In this document: in pieces, positions 14,710 to 22,227 of the stretch
How the letters are laid out: every line of letters begins with the position of its first letter
Position numbering within the stretch: the stretch's first letter is position 1
NCBI GenBank assembly: GCA_016287465.1
Contig: JAEEWP010000004.1
Span: forward strand, 1 to 38,160
Origin: Caryophanales bacterium
Lineage (GTDB): Bacteria > Bacillota_I > Bacilli_A > RFN20 > CAG-826
Length of the DNA stretch: 38,160 nt
Direction of reading: 5' to 3'
Program-made: the position numbers and the translations under genes
Notes under the pieces: model-generated
Database searches by the model: none
What the model was told of the DNA's origin: nothing
Seen by the model: only the letters and a program-made list of their open reading frames with translations

Positions 14710-16014
14710 TATGAAGAGAGGGATGAGCGATACCGCTCCAAGGGCGCCTATCAGCATGAACCCGGTGATGATCGCCCCATATTTCATAAACTCTCCAAAG
14801 GAGAAGTGGACGCCTTTGTGCTTGAGGATGCTCATCCACATGATTCCGGCCAATGCGCCGATTGGGGTGAGCAAAGCGCCTAAGTTCGAACCAATGATGA
14901 CGCTGAAAACGCTGACAAGGTTGCCATCGAGGATTCTGCTGAACATCAACGACATTGGGATGTTGTTCACTAAGTTGCAGGCTAACGTTGAACTAGCAAG
15001 ATAAGCCCAACCTTCGAGGATAGGGTTTTCGATGCTGTTGAGAAGACTTGCGAACCAACCGAATAAGCCGGTTCCGTCCTCCGCCATGATGATGACGAAC
15101 ATCGAGAGGATGAATGGGACGAGAGAGTAGGGGAGCTTCTTGTAGATGAGCCCGATCTCGTTCTTCTTTTTGACGATGGAATAGACGATGAGGATGACGC
15201 TCATGGATAAAGCGAATCCCAACGTGATCATCCACATCTCAATACCAATGATATTAGATATGGCTAGGCAGATTATCGCGAGGACAAGATGAATCAAAGA
15301 AACATACATGAGGAATGGGTCGTTGACCTTCTTAACCTCCAAATCGAAATGCTCGATTGGCTTGCTTAAATCCCTGTGGAAGATGAGTAAAAGAACCGCG
15401 ATTGAGAAGACCCCAATAATGAGAGTTGGGACGGCCATTACTTCAAAATACCTGACAAAATCCACTCCAAATACGGTGGAGAGGTAGATATTTGTAGGGT
15501 TTCCGATCTGAAGGAGCATCGAGAAAGTGTTTCCAGCGACGAACTCCATAACAAGGTAAGGCAATGGTTTGAACTTGCCTTCTTTAGCGAGGTGAATGAT
15601 AAACGGAGTGAAGGTGAGGATGACAATATCGTTAGATGTGAAGATCGTCGTTACCGAGATGAGCAAATAGAGGAAGAAGAATAGAGCGTACTGCGATTGA
15701 CGAACCTTCTTGATTGACCAAGAAGCGAGGAAAGAGAAAAACCCCGACTTATCCAAACCAATCGAAAGAACGGAAATCGATAGGAAGAGGACAAGAATCT
15801 TTAAGGGGTTTATCGGAGTGTTTGTGAATAAGGCATCCTTAAGTTCGCTTTTGTCGAAGAAAGGGAAGATAAGGAAGATGATTGCAACAAGCAGAAGCGG
15901 GAAATAAAAGGTGCTGAAATGCAGTTTCCCGATCTTGAGAGTTGGGTAGAGGATGATAAGCAGAATCATCCCAACCATCGCCGCTATTGATAGAATATCA
16001 ATCAAAACTATCAT
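14707..16014 (-). CDS. ArsB/NhaD (ion transporter superfamily) permease
   Basis: 435 residues with about 11-12 hydrophobic helices. Motifs of the ArsB/NhaD/SLC13-type family are visible: FTSNDIVILTFTPFI, GNPTNIYLS and, in the second half, the inverted-repeat counterpart LVNNIPMSLMF and GSNLGALLTPIGALAG. Length and topology match ArsB. Members move arsenite, anions or sodium/protons across the cytoplasmic membrane; the substrate here is not decidable, and there is no arsR or arsC next to it. A TAGAAT -10 box (minus strand) lies 10 bases before the ATG with no ribosome binding site, so the mRNA probably has almost no leader. Confidence 0.85.
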   Translation of the reverse strand: MIVLIDILSIAAMVGMILLIILYPTLKIGKLHFSTFYFPLLLVAIIFLIFPFFDKSELKDALFTNTPINPLKILVLFLSISVLSIGLDKSGFFSFLASWSIKKVRQSQYALFFFLYLLISVTTIFTSNDIVILTFTPFIIHLAKEGKFKPLPYLVMEFVAGNTFSMLLQIGNPTNIYLSTVFGVDFVRYFEVMAVPTLIIGVFSIAVLLLIFHRDLSKPIEHFDLEVKKVNDPFLMYVSLIHLVLAIICLAISNIIGIEMWMITLGFALSMSVILIVYSIVKKKNEIGLIYKKLPYSLVPFILSMFVIIMAEDGTGLFGWFASLLNSIENPILEGWAYLASSTLACNLVNNIPMSLMFSRILDGNLVSVFSVIIGSNLGALLTPIGALAGIMWMSILKHKGVHFSFGEFMKYGAIITGFMLIGALGAVSLIPLFI

Positions 16015-16024
16015 ACGGCGAAGT

Positions 16025-16030
16025 ATTCTA
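16025..16030 (-). promoter_or_regulatory. -10 box of permease gene
   Basis: TAGAAT on the minus strand, 10 bases before the ATG of the permease. The start point would fall about 3 bases before the ATG. Confidence 0.4.
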
Positions 16031-16054
16031 GTCTTGTTGTGCTATGTTCTCAAC

Positions 16055-16081
16055 AAAAAAAGAGCCGGTCAGCTCTTTTTC
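16055..16081 (-). terminator. Rho-independent terminator overlapping the XRE gene stop
   Basis: AAAAAGAGC/GCTCTTTTT hairpin whose loop contains the TGA stop of the XRE gene; T-rich 3' flank on the minus strand. Confidence 0.75.
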
Positions 16082-16512
16082 CAATGTTTTAGGTTAGGAA
16101 GCATGCCTTTCATATATTCTCGGGCTTGTTCTTCGGAAAATCCTTGGGCGACCATGTGAGGCACGCAGGTGTTGATGAGGTCATCCATGTTGTTGTAGGT
16201 GAATGTCTCATCGTGATAACACCACTGACAATAATCTTCGTTGAATGAGCCGTCTTTTTCTTTGCTCATTAGTGAATCCTGCAAAGGCATGCCGCAGCAC
16301 TGGCAAATCAATTGCCTTGGCGATCCTAGCAGAGTGTTGATTGAGACGCCATATAGTTTGGACAAGAGCTTTAAAGTCTCGGTGTTAGGAGTGGTTTCTC
16401 CAGTTTCCCATCTGGACACGGCTTGTCTTGTAACCATGACTTTCTCAGCAAGCTCTTCCTGAGAAAACCCTTTTTCGGTTCTGAGTTGTAACAATACTTC
16501 TTTGGTTTCCAT
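16069..16512 (-). CDS. XRE-family regulator with C-terminal zinc-ribbon domain
   Basis: The start is at the ATG at 16512 (GAGG 8 bases upstream; residue 18 of the track ORF), giving 147 residues. An N-terminal HTH_3 domain (about 4-60: KGFSQEELAEKVMVTRQAVSRWETGETTPNTETLKLLSKLYGVS-type pattern) is joined to a C-terminal domain with four cysteines, CQCCGMPL and CQWCYHD, matching the small zinc-ribbon domain often seen alone or fused to HTH_3 in Bacillota. It probably represses or activates nearby genes in response to metal or redox state (inference). It is convergent with nothing; the permease lies downstream on the same strand past a terminator. Confidence 0.88.
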   Translation of the reverse strand: METKEVLLQLRTEKGFSQEELAEKVMVTRQAVSRWETGETTPNTETLKLLSKLYGVSINTLLGSPRQLICQCCGMPLQDSLMSKEKDGSFNEDYCQWCYHDETFTYNNMDDLINTCVPHMVAQGFSEEQAREYMKGMLPNLKHWKKS

Positions 16513-16560
16513 TTCGTTTACCTCTGCCTCAATTATTGTCATTCGAGGAGAAGAAACAAG

Positions 16561-16570
16561 CAACGCGTTG
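16561..16570. promoter_or_regulatory. Perfect 10-bp palindrome upstream of XRE gene
   Basis: CAACGCGTTG, with further imperfect symmetry on its flanks (GCAAC...GTTGTTGC). It lies about 50 bases before the XRE start and could be its own operator. Support is symmetry only. Confidence 0.3.
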
Positions 16571-16596
16571 TTGCTACTAAAAAAAAGTATTGAGAA

Positions 16597-16962
16597 TCAC
16601 CAGGATTCGTCTGGCCGGCAAATAGGTCCGCCGCCAGGGCACGTACGGATGCTGACATAGATCGTGCTATCCATATCTGGCATCGCGAAGCAATAGAGGC
16701 AATACTCTCCATCAACGTGGCTAAGCAGTTCTTCGTTAAGATAAACTACCACATCCGCGTCACATACAGGGTTAACCTCGAAATAAACACTATCTCCTGC
16801 CTTGAATCTTTTTTGCGGTTTTTTATTGAAAAGGTGTGGCATTTCGTGCACCAATCCGTCTTCCGCATTAACAGAAAGTGAATGATAAACGGCGCCATCG
16901 CAGCCAGAAAGGGGGATTAAGCTAAGGAACAACGGAAGCAGTAAGCGAGTTCTGTTCTTCAT
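16597..16962 (-). CDS. Putative lipoprotein, hypothetical
   Basis: The start is placed at the ATG at 16962 (AGGAGAG upstream; residue 12 of the track ORF), giving 121 residues. A basic n-region, hydrophobic core and lipobox LSGC (MKNRTRLLLPLFLSLIPLSGC) mark it as a lipoprotein anchored on the outer face of the membrane. The mature part is about 100 residues with several cysteines (CLYCF, CPGG, C-R-P) and a small beta-type domain (RFKAGDSVYFEVNPVCDADVVVYLNEE). Function unknown. Confidence 0.7.
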   Translation of the reverse strand: MKNRTRLLLPLFLSLIPLSGCDGAVYHSLSVNAEDGLVHEMPHLFNKKPQKRFKAGDSVYFEVNPVCDADVVVYLNEELLSHVDGEYCLYCFAMPDMDSTIYVSIRTCPGGGPICRPDESW

Positions 16963-17026
16963 AATGAAAACTCTCCTGACAATAAGACTTATCAAGAGGG
17001 TAAAAACGCTAACGGATTTTCAACAA

Positions 17027-17551
17027 TCACCAATTACCGAGCGACTTATCTTCGAATTTCCTATAGTCTTCGTCCATGAAAGCGTCATCAACGATCTTTG
17101 GATTGTCACCATCGACATAGCAATTGCTTCCAAGGATTTTGCACTCCAACGCAGTGCCTTGTTTGACGTTAGCAAGAAGCATAGGGTTGATGGCGTCGGC
17201 CTGGACGTGCTTTTTGCCATCATCGCCTTTGAAAGAAACGTACATCAGAATACGTTGTCCGTATCTCGTGTATCTTGTCTCAAAACGTTCGACCACGCAG
17301 GTTCCTTTTCTTCCTCTGGCTATGACCTTTTTGGCAATCAATCCTTTTCTAAGGAAGAGGATGCCAAACACTAACATAGAACCCAAAACGAGCAAAAACA
17401 TGAACATCGCGAAGAAAGGTACGATTGAACCGCCGAAAACGTACATATTTGGAATAAAGGTACTGCCAAAAATAACGCCGACGAATATAGGGAAGATTAT
17501 GAACATTATCCCGAACAAAATGTTGGTGGATGGTTTGTTGGAAAAGCGCAT
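17027..17551 (-). CDS. Paralogous membrane protein 1 of 3 (DUF3592-like), hypothetical
   Basis: 174 residues: two hydrophobic segments (about 10-35 and 42-68), then a soluble domain with the shared core KGTCVVERFETRY...MYVSFKGDDGKKH...LECKILGSNCYVDGDNPKIVDD. The same core occurs in the next two genes, so the three are recent tandem duplicates. The two-helix plus beta-domain form resembles DUF3592-type proteins (weak call). AGGAGG precedes the ATG. The gap to the upstream paralog is 28 bases with no promoter, so it is probably cotranscribed with it. Confidence 0.75.
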   Translation of the reverse strand: MRFSNKPSTNILFGIMFIIFPIFVGVIFGSTFIPNMYVFGGSIVPFFAMFMFLLVLGSMLVFGILFLRKGLIAKKVIARGRKGTCVVERFETRYTRYGQRILMYVSFKGDDGKKHVQADAINPMLLANVKQGTALECKILGSNCYVDGDNPKIVDDAFMDEDYRKFEDKSLGNW

Positions 17552-17579
17552 ATAAACCTCCTAAATGTATCTAACCGCA

Positions 17580-18068
17580 CTAGGCGGCAAGGTCTTCTTC
17601 TTTTATATCCTCGTCTTTAACGATTTCCAAGTTGTTGACGTCAACGTAACATTTATCTCCAAGGATCATGCACCGTAGGACCGTTCCTTTGCTCACTTTA
17701 TTGAGGATTTCGTTGTCGATGCGAACAGAGTGATCGTGCATCTCGCCGTCCTCGCCTTTGAAAGAGACTTTCATCCAAATGCTGGGTCCAAATCTATTGG
17801 CATAGCATTCGAGGTGTTCAACGACGCAGGTCCCTTTTTTCCCTTGTTGGTCAACTTTCTTGCTAGTGAGCCCTCTCCTTATGAGTTCGATGCCAAGGAT
17901 GATAAAAACTAAGGCTGCAATAGCCATAAAGACAACAATGCCTGCATAACCAGAATTGTCCTGACTTTTGTCTTGCGTTGCTATAACGGCAATGACGAGA
18001 GCGGCAAATATTCCGCCGAGGAACAGCAATGCTACACCTCCGCCGATGCCTCCATATGTTTTCTTCAT
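17580..18068 (-). CDS. Paralogous membrane protein 2 of 3 (DUF3592-like), hypothetical
   Basis: The start is at the ATG at 18068 (GAAAGGG 8 bases upstream; the track ORF is longer because it runs through the promoter), giving 162 residues. Two hydrophobic segments (about 5-30 and 42-65) and the shared C-terminal domain KGTCVVEHLECYANRFGPSIWMKVSFKGEDGEMH...CYVDVNNLEIVKDED. It is closest to paralog 1 in the soluble domain. The promoter just upstream is a near copy of that of paralog 3. No function known. Confidence 0.75.
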   Translation of the reverse strand: MKKTYGGIGGGVALLFLGGIFAALVIAVIATQDKSQDNSGYAGIVVFMAIAALVFIILGIELIRRGLTSKKVDQQGKKGTCVVEHLECYANRFGPSIWMKVSFKGEDGEMHDHSVRIDNEILNKVSKGTVLRCMILGDKCYVDVNNLEIVKDEDIKEEDLAA

Positions 18069-18099
18069 ATCGATACCCTTTCTAAACGCACTGAAGTCA

Positions 18100-18127
18100 A
18101 TTGTCCAAATATTGAAATTTTTGTCAA
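18100..18127 (-). promoter_or_regulatory. Promoter of paralog 2 (duplicated)
   Basis: Minus strand: consensus TTGACA, 16-base spacer, GACAAT. The same hexamers and spacing recur at 18679-18706. Confidence 0.75.
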
Positions 18128-18151
18128 TAGTTTTTGAAATTTTTAGCAAAG

Positions 18152-18646
18152 CTAAATGAGCGGTTTCTTTTCAGTCTCCGCTAAGTCTTTGTCAATGACT
18201 TTTAATTCCTGAACATCGATGTAACAATCTTTTCCATAGATGAGGCATTCTAGAGTCATTCCCACATGTACGGCGTTGAGAGCTTTGTCATCGATGTGTG
18301 CCGAGTATTCTTGAGTGTTTCCATTATCGTCTTTATAAGTGACATCCATAAATACACCAGAGTTACGATATGCCGTTCTGAATTCTTTAATCACGCAAGT
18401 TCCTTTTCTTCCGTGCTTGATGACTTTTTTAGTCGTGATGCCCCAGCGTAGATCGTCGACGCCGAGAAAACTAAAAACTATTGTTGGCAGAACAAAAGCA
18501 ATCGTAACAAAGGGGATATATTCCGGTTCCGATCTTAGTGAGCTCTTATCCGACAATAGGCAGATCAAATATGCCCCAAGGAAAAATAGGCCGAACACTA
18601 TAAAGAATACCCCTTGGCCGATGCTCCCTTTTCTTCTTGTTTTCAT
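18152..18646 (-). CDS. Paralogous membrane protein 3 of 3 (DUF3592-like), hypothetical
   Basis: The start is placed at the ATG at 18646 (AAGGGA upstream; the track start lies before the promoter), giving 164 residues. Two hydrophobic segments (about 9-30 and 42-65) and the shared domain KGTCVIKEFRTAY...MDVTYKDDNGNTQEYSAHID...LECLIYGKDCYIDVQELKVID. It is the most divergent of the three. Its own promoter, at 18679-18706, matches that of paralog 2. Confidence 0.75.
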   Translation of the reverse strand: MKTRRKGSIGQGVFFIVFGLFFLGAYLICLLSDKSSLRSEPEYIPFVTIAFVLPTIVFSFLGVDDLRWGITTKKVIKHGRKGTCVIKEFRTAYRNSGVFMDVTYKDDNGNTQEYSAHIDDKALNAVHVGMTLECLIYGKDCYIDVQELKVIDKDLAETEKKPLI

Positions 18647-18678
18647 AGTGGTATCCCTTAAAAAGACCTTTGAGGTCA

Positions 18679-18706
18679 ATTGTCCAAAAAAACAAATATT
18701 TGTCAA
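18679..18706 (-). promoter_or_regulatory. Promoter of paralog 3 (duplicated)
   Basis: Minus strand: TTGACA, 16-base spacer, GACAAT, followed by TTGACC. The flanks (CTATTGACAAA before, GACAATTGAC after) are shared with the promoter of paralog 2, showing that the duplication included the control region. Confidence 0.75.
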
Positions 18707-18765
18707 TAGGTATAGGAAAGCATTTTGCCGCAATATTCTCAGCAAAACGCGTATATTCTGATTTG

Positions 18766-20031
18766 TTATTTTATTGTTTCGACGACTCTGATGTAGCGCC
18801 TTAAAGCGTACTCACCATCATGGCTTTCGCCAGCGAGCATGCGCGAATTATCACCAAGCGCGGTTATCCTTGTGGCGCCCGCTTTAGCCAAGAGGGAAGA
18901 GATCTCTTTCTTGCCTTCGATTAGTTTATTGATGGAAACGGTTTGAAGCAGGTTCTTGTTTGGTTTAAGGACCTTGATGATGTCCTCTTTCTTTAGAGGC
19001 TTAATCCAGATGTTCTGGAACAAGAAAGAAAGCTCTAATTTGTTGTCTTCTTTGACGATGATGGAGACACCGTCTTTCATGAAGACTTTATCCGCATTGC
19101 CTTCAAGTTTCTCGTTATAGATGAGCAAGGAATTCTTGGCTTTCATCGTAAGAGGCAAAGTTCCCATCTTCTTGCTTGTTTCAGCGAATAGAGGAAGGAT
19201 GCGTTCCGCTAAAGCCTTGAGTTCGTTAACGTCGTCGGTGTTGACGTATATTCCTTGGCTAGAGGAGCAGAAGAGCTGGTTCGTCGCGCAGATTGATTCG
19301 CATAAGGCTTTGAGTTCCTCATCAGTGACGTTCTTGTCCACGTAAGTGAAAGAGATCTTATGGCCCCAGGAGATGATCGACGAATGGATGTCGACGAATG
19401 TTCTGGCAGCTTTCTGCGCCATATCGCCGCCCCAAACGATCGTTGCATCGGCGAGGTTGGCAAGTTGCTTGATGGTTTCGACTTCGGTGCTTGGGACATC
19501 GAAGACGTAGATGTAGTCTTTGAGAATAGGTGACTCTTTGATGAGTTCCTGAAGCAAACGGATGGACATTCCGTTGTCCCCGGTAGGGAGTTTGAGGATG
19601 TTGATATTTCCAACGAGAAGTCCTTCGACCACGCTATAAGCGGGAAGGAGATCGACGTTTCCGGCCGCGATATGGAAAAGGATGCCTAAAGGCTCGTAGT
19701 GGCGTGTGTTCTCTTCGTCGAGATCGAGTTCGCCGTTTTTAAGGTCGCCTAATTCGATATCAATCTTTTTGAGGAGACCTTCTTTGGAGAAGTATTTCGC
19801 GTATCTCTCAAAGGTGGAATAAGGCATGTTTGCCATCTCAAGAAGAGGCAAAACGATGCTATCGAATTCATGGTTCATGACCCTTTGGTAGAGCTTGTCG
19901 CAAGCGTCAATAACGTCGTTATATGTGAGGGTCCTATTGTTTTGAAGCGTTTCGAGCATATCTCCCTCTAGAGAGGAGATGAGCTCTTCTTGCTTTCCGT
20001 CAGGATAGACTTCGCCTTTATAAAGAATCAT
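18766..20031 (-). CDS. LuxC-type acyl-CoA/acyl-protein reductase
   Basis: The start is at the ATG at 20031 (AGGAGAG upstream, ATGA overlap with the upstream gene), giving 421 residues. It has the aldehyde-dehydrogenase-like LuxC fold: nucleotide-binding region GILFHIAAGNVDLLPAYS...GNINILKLP, the segment ADATIVWGGD, and the catalytic cysteine in ATNQLFCSSSQGIYV (Cys255). LuxC reduces an acyl group, delivered as acyl-CoA or transferred from LuxE, to a fatty aldehyde with NADPH. The upstream LuxE-like gene is translationally coupled. No luxAB luciferase or luxD thioesterase is present here, so the aldehyde or thiohemiacetal product must serve another purpose. Confidence 0.88.
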   Translation of the reverse strand: MILYKGEVYPDGKQEELISSLEGDMLETLQNNRTLTYNDVIDACDKLYQRVMNHEFDSIVLPLLEMANMPYSTFERYAKYFSKEGLLKKIDIELGDLKNGELDLDEENTRHYEPLGILFHIAAGNVDLLPAYSVVEGLLVGNINILKLPTGDNGMSIRLLQELIKESPILKDYIYVFDVPSTEVETIKQLANLADATIVWGGDMAQKAARTFVDIHSSIISWGHKISFTYVDKNVTDEELKALCESICATNQLFCSSSQGIYVNTDDVNELKALAERILPLFAETSKKMGTLPLTMKAKNSLLIYNEKLEGNADKVFMKDGVSIIVKEDNKLELSFLFQNIWIKPLKKEDIIKVLKPNKNLLQTVSINKLIEGKKEISSLLAKAGATRITALGDNSRMLAGESHDGEYALRRYIRVVETIK

Positions 20032-21149
20032 GACTTCTCTCCTTTCAGAAGATCTTCGGCCCCGGCTGCGCATGTTTTGATATCTTCGATGCCGCTTCTG
20101 CCGAGGATTTCGAGATACATTGACTTCTCACCGCATGGGCAAGTCTCTTCGTGGAGGATGCCGATATCGTCGGTCATGACGGAAAGAAGTGGGGCACCTA
20201 AGCACATTGGGGTAAGAAGGTTGATGAGACCTGGCTGGCCTGGCTTAACTGGCTCAAGGGTCTCGACGTCGCGGATGATGACGCGAGCGTAGTTCGGTAT
20301 GTGGAAGTGATGATACCTGCAATCGGTGTAGAGGATTGGATGCTCGACCGCGCCAAAGAATTCGAAGATGTGTTTGTCATCGATTCCAAGGACCTCGTTG
20401 GCCAGGTCGTAGAAGGTCTGTTTGTCGACTTTTTCTTTATAGAAAGACTTCCAGCCTCCGCCTAAAGAAAGGATTGAGCCTTTAGGGAGCTTGAGTTTGA
20501 TTCCTTTGGCTTTCATCTGCTCGAGCAAGAAGTAGGTGTAAGCAGGGAATCCAAGGGTTCTCACAGGGGCTTTCCCTTTTGAGTATTTGATGAGTTTCTT
20601 CTCAAGGTTATCGAGATCGACTTTGTAGCCTCCGTCAACCCATCTGATCGCGTAGTCTTTGCTGAGAGCAGGGGTGACGAAAGTGAAACCCCATGCGGTC
20701 TTGGCGATCGCTTTGTCGTTTCCTTTATGCGGCTGGTAGCCAAAGATGATGTAGCGGTGTGGCTTAAGCGACCATAAGTGGTGGTAGGAGAACACTCTCC
20801 TGACCATGTTCCAGCCTCTAAGCAAATCGCCTAAAGTGAAACCGATGATGGAGACGTTCTGCCCGCTCGTTCCGCTAGAGGTAGCCTTGACGATATATTT
20901 GCTGTTTTTCAAGGACAAGAGGTTGTGGTGCTTGAAATATAAGGTCGGAATGAAGGGGATTTTCGCTAAAACCTCATAGGAATTGATATCGGATGGCTTG
21001 AAGCCAAATCCATCGAGAAGCTCCTTGTACTTCTTGTTGTGCTCGTAATGGAAAGAACAGTTTTCCTTCATCGCGAGATAGAACTTCTCATCGTCCAAAG
21101 AATAGATTTTCTTTTTCTTCGTATTGAAGAGGGATGACATTTTGCTCAT
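20028..21149 (-). CDS. LuxE-type acyl-protein synthetase (acyl-activating enzyme)
   Basis: The track ORF (to 21383) runs backward through two tRNA genes; the real start is ATG 21149 (or 21140), giving 373 residues. The adenylate-forming motif SSGTSG is at about 91-96, followed by GYQPHKGNDKA and SLGGGWKSF, and a late cysteine pair ETCPCGE near residue 330. LuxE activates fatty acids with ATP and passes them to a cysteine for reduction by LuxC, which is encoded immediately downstream with a 4-base overlap. A TATTCT -10 box lies 6 bases before the ATG with no ribosome binding site, so the mRNA is probably leaderless. Family firm; substrate unknown. Confidence 0.87.
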   Translation of the reverse strand: MSKMSSLFNTKKKKIYSLDDEKFYLAMKENCSFHYEHNKKYKELLDGFGFKPSDINSYEVLAKIPFIPTLYFKHHNLLSLKNSKYIVKATSSGTSGQNVSIIGFTLGDLLRGWNMVRRVFSYHHLWSLKPHRYIIFGYQPHKGNDKAIAKTAWGFTFVTPALSKDYAIRWVDGGYKVDLDNLEKKLIKYSKGKAPVRTLGFPAYTYFLLEQMKAKGIKLKLPKGSILSLGGGWKSFYKEKVDKQTFYDLANEVLGIDDKHIFEFFGAVEHPILYTDCRYHHFHIPNYARVIIRDVETLEPVKPGQPGLINLLTPMCLGAPLLSVMTDDIGILHEETCPCGEKSMYLEILGRSGIEDIKTCAAGAEDLLKGEKS

Positions 21150-21195
21150 ATGAAAAGAATACGCTTTATGAACAAGCAAAAACCACCCTTTATGA

Positions 21196-21238
21196 TAAAA
21201 AAAGCCCGACACACTTCGTGTCAGGCTTGTTTTACGTC
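21196..21238 (-). terminator. Terminator region beside tRNA genes
   Basis: AAGCC-GACAC/GTGTC-GGCTT hairpin with one unpaired base on each side, T-rich on the minus strand (GGGCTTTTTTTATC). It separates the two tRNA genes from the LuxE gene. Confidence 0.75.
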
Positions 21239-21240
21239 TT

Positions 21241-21317
21241 TGGTGACCTGTACGGGATTCGAACCCATGAATGCATGCGTGAAAGGCATGTGAGTTAAGC
21301 CGCTTCTCCAACAGGCC
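21241..21317 (-). tRNA. tRNA-Glu (UUC)
   Basis: Minus strand. Acceptor stem GGCCTGT/ACAGGTC, anticodon stem CATGC/GCATG with loop CTTTCAC (anticodon TTC), T-arm ATGGG/CCCGT with TTCGAAT, encoded CCA end. It is 5 bases downstream of tRNA-Asn, so both are probably cut from one transcript. Confidence 0.93.
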
Positions 21318-21322
21318 ATAAA

Positions 21323-21397
21323 TGGCGCTCGCTATAGGGCTCGAACCTACAACACCCTGGTTAACAGCCAGGTGCTCTGCCATTGAGCTAAGCGAGC
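21323..21397 (-). tRNA. tRNA-Asn (GUU)
   Basis: Minus strand. Acceptor stem GCTCGCT/AGCGAGC, anticodon stem CCTGG/CCAGG with loop CTGTTAA (anticodon GTT), T-loop TTCGAGC, encoded CCA end. Confidence 0.95.
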
Positions 21398-21422
21398 GTC
21401 ATAAGCGTTTGAAGACGCACGG

Positions 21423-21428
21423 AATATA
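21423..21428 (-). promoter_or_regulatory. -10 box of the tRNA-Asn/tRNA-Glu unit
   Basis: TATATT on the minus strand, 25 bases before tRNA-Asn. A TTGCAA lies upstream but at a poor 20-base spacing. Confidence 0.4.
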
Positions 21429-21485
21429 TTAATGATAGAAAGCGCTTTTTGCAACTAGAGAATTACGATTTCTTGTCTAATTTCC

Positions 21486-21498
21486 TATAATCATTGGT
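21486..21498 (+). promoter_or_regulatory. -10 box for leaderless sirtuin gene
   Basis: Consensus TATAAT (21486-21491) is followed by 7 bases and then ATG; no ribosome binding site is present. Confidence 0.6.
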
Positions 21499-22227
21499 AT
21501 GGATACCAAGTTAGAGGAGATCAAGTCTCTCATTAAGGCCTCAAAACGCATCGTCTTCTTAGGCGGAGCGGGCGTCTCTACCGCCTCTGGGATCCCTGAT
21601 TTCCGTTCCCCAGAAGGACTATATAAGATTCATTCCGAATACGGCGTCTCTTATGAGACGATGCTTTCACACACCTATTTCGAATACCATACCGAAACCT
21701 TCTATGACTTCTATTGGAAGACGATGGTGGCCAAAAACGCCAAACCGAACAAAGCCCATATCGCTTTAGCCAATTACGAGAAGGCCGGTCACCATATCGC
21801 CATCATCACCCAGAACATCGATGGCCTCCATCAGGAAGCGGGTTCCAAGAGAGTCTACGAAGTCCATGGCTCAACTAAACGTTATTACTGCACAGACTGT
21901 GGCAGGCATTTCTCGATCGAGGACATCCCAAACATCGGCATCCCTCATTGCCCTGAATGCGGTGGGGTCATCAAGCCTGATGTCGTCCTATATGAAGAGC
22001 CTCTCAACGAAGATGTGGTGGAGTCCGCTCTAACTGAGCTCAGATTCGCCAACTTCCTCATCGTCGGAGGAACTTCCCTCAACGTCTATCCTGCCGCTGG
22101 CATGATCGATTACTTTAGTGGAGGGCACACCCTTCTCATCAACAAGGAACCAACCCCAAGGGATTCCTTCTTCGAATACGTCATTCATGACGACATCGGC
22201 AAAGTCCTCGAGGAGCTTCTCTCATGA
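21499..22227 (+). CDS. NAD-dependent protein deacylase, sirtuin (SIR2/CobB family)
   Basis: 242 residues. NAD-binding motif GGAGVSTASGIPDFR (22-36), TQNIDGLH (104-111), catalytic His123 in YEVHGS, structural zinc site C131-C134 and C151-C154, and GTSLNVYPAAG near the C-terminus. All catalytic elements are intact. It removes acetyl or other acyl groups from lysines using NAD, in the cytoplasm. Its substrates cannot be read from the sequence. The stop overlaps the start of a DUF5662 gene (ATGA), so the two are cotranslated. Confidence 0.95.
   Translation: MDTKLEEIKSLIKASKRIVFLGGAGVSTASGIPDFRSPEGLYKIHSEYGVSYETMLSHTYFEYHTETFYDFYWKTMVAKNAKPNKAHIALANYEKAGHHIAIITQNIDGLHQEAGSKRVYEVHGSTKRYYCTDCGRHFSIEDIPNIGIPHCPECGGVIKPDVVLYEEPLNEDVVESALTELRFANFLIVGGTSLNVYPAAGMIDYFSGGHTLLINKEPTPRDSFFEYVIHDDIGKVLEELLS

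Noticed and set aside
20028-21383. The track ORF for the LuxE-like protein extended to 21383
   Set aside because: The extra 78 residues are antisense-frame readings of a terminator and two tRNA genes on the same strand; a -10 box directly before ATG 21149 marks the true start.
21439-21448. Second cre-like AAAGCGCTTT palindrome between the tRNAs and sirtuin
   Set aside because: Two mismatches to the cre consensus outside the core, and no expected catabolite-controlled gene next to it.
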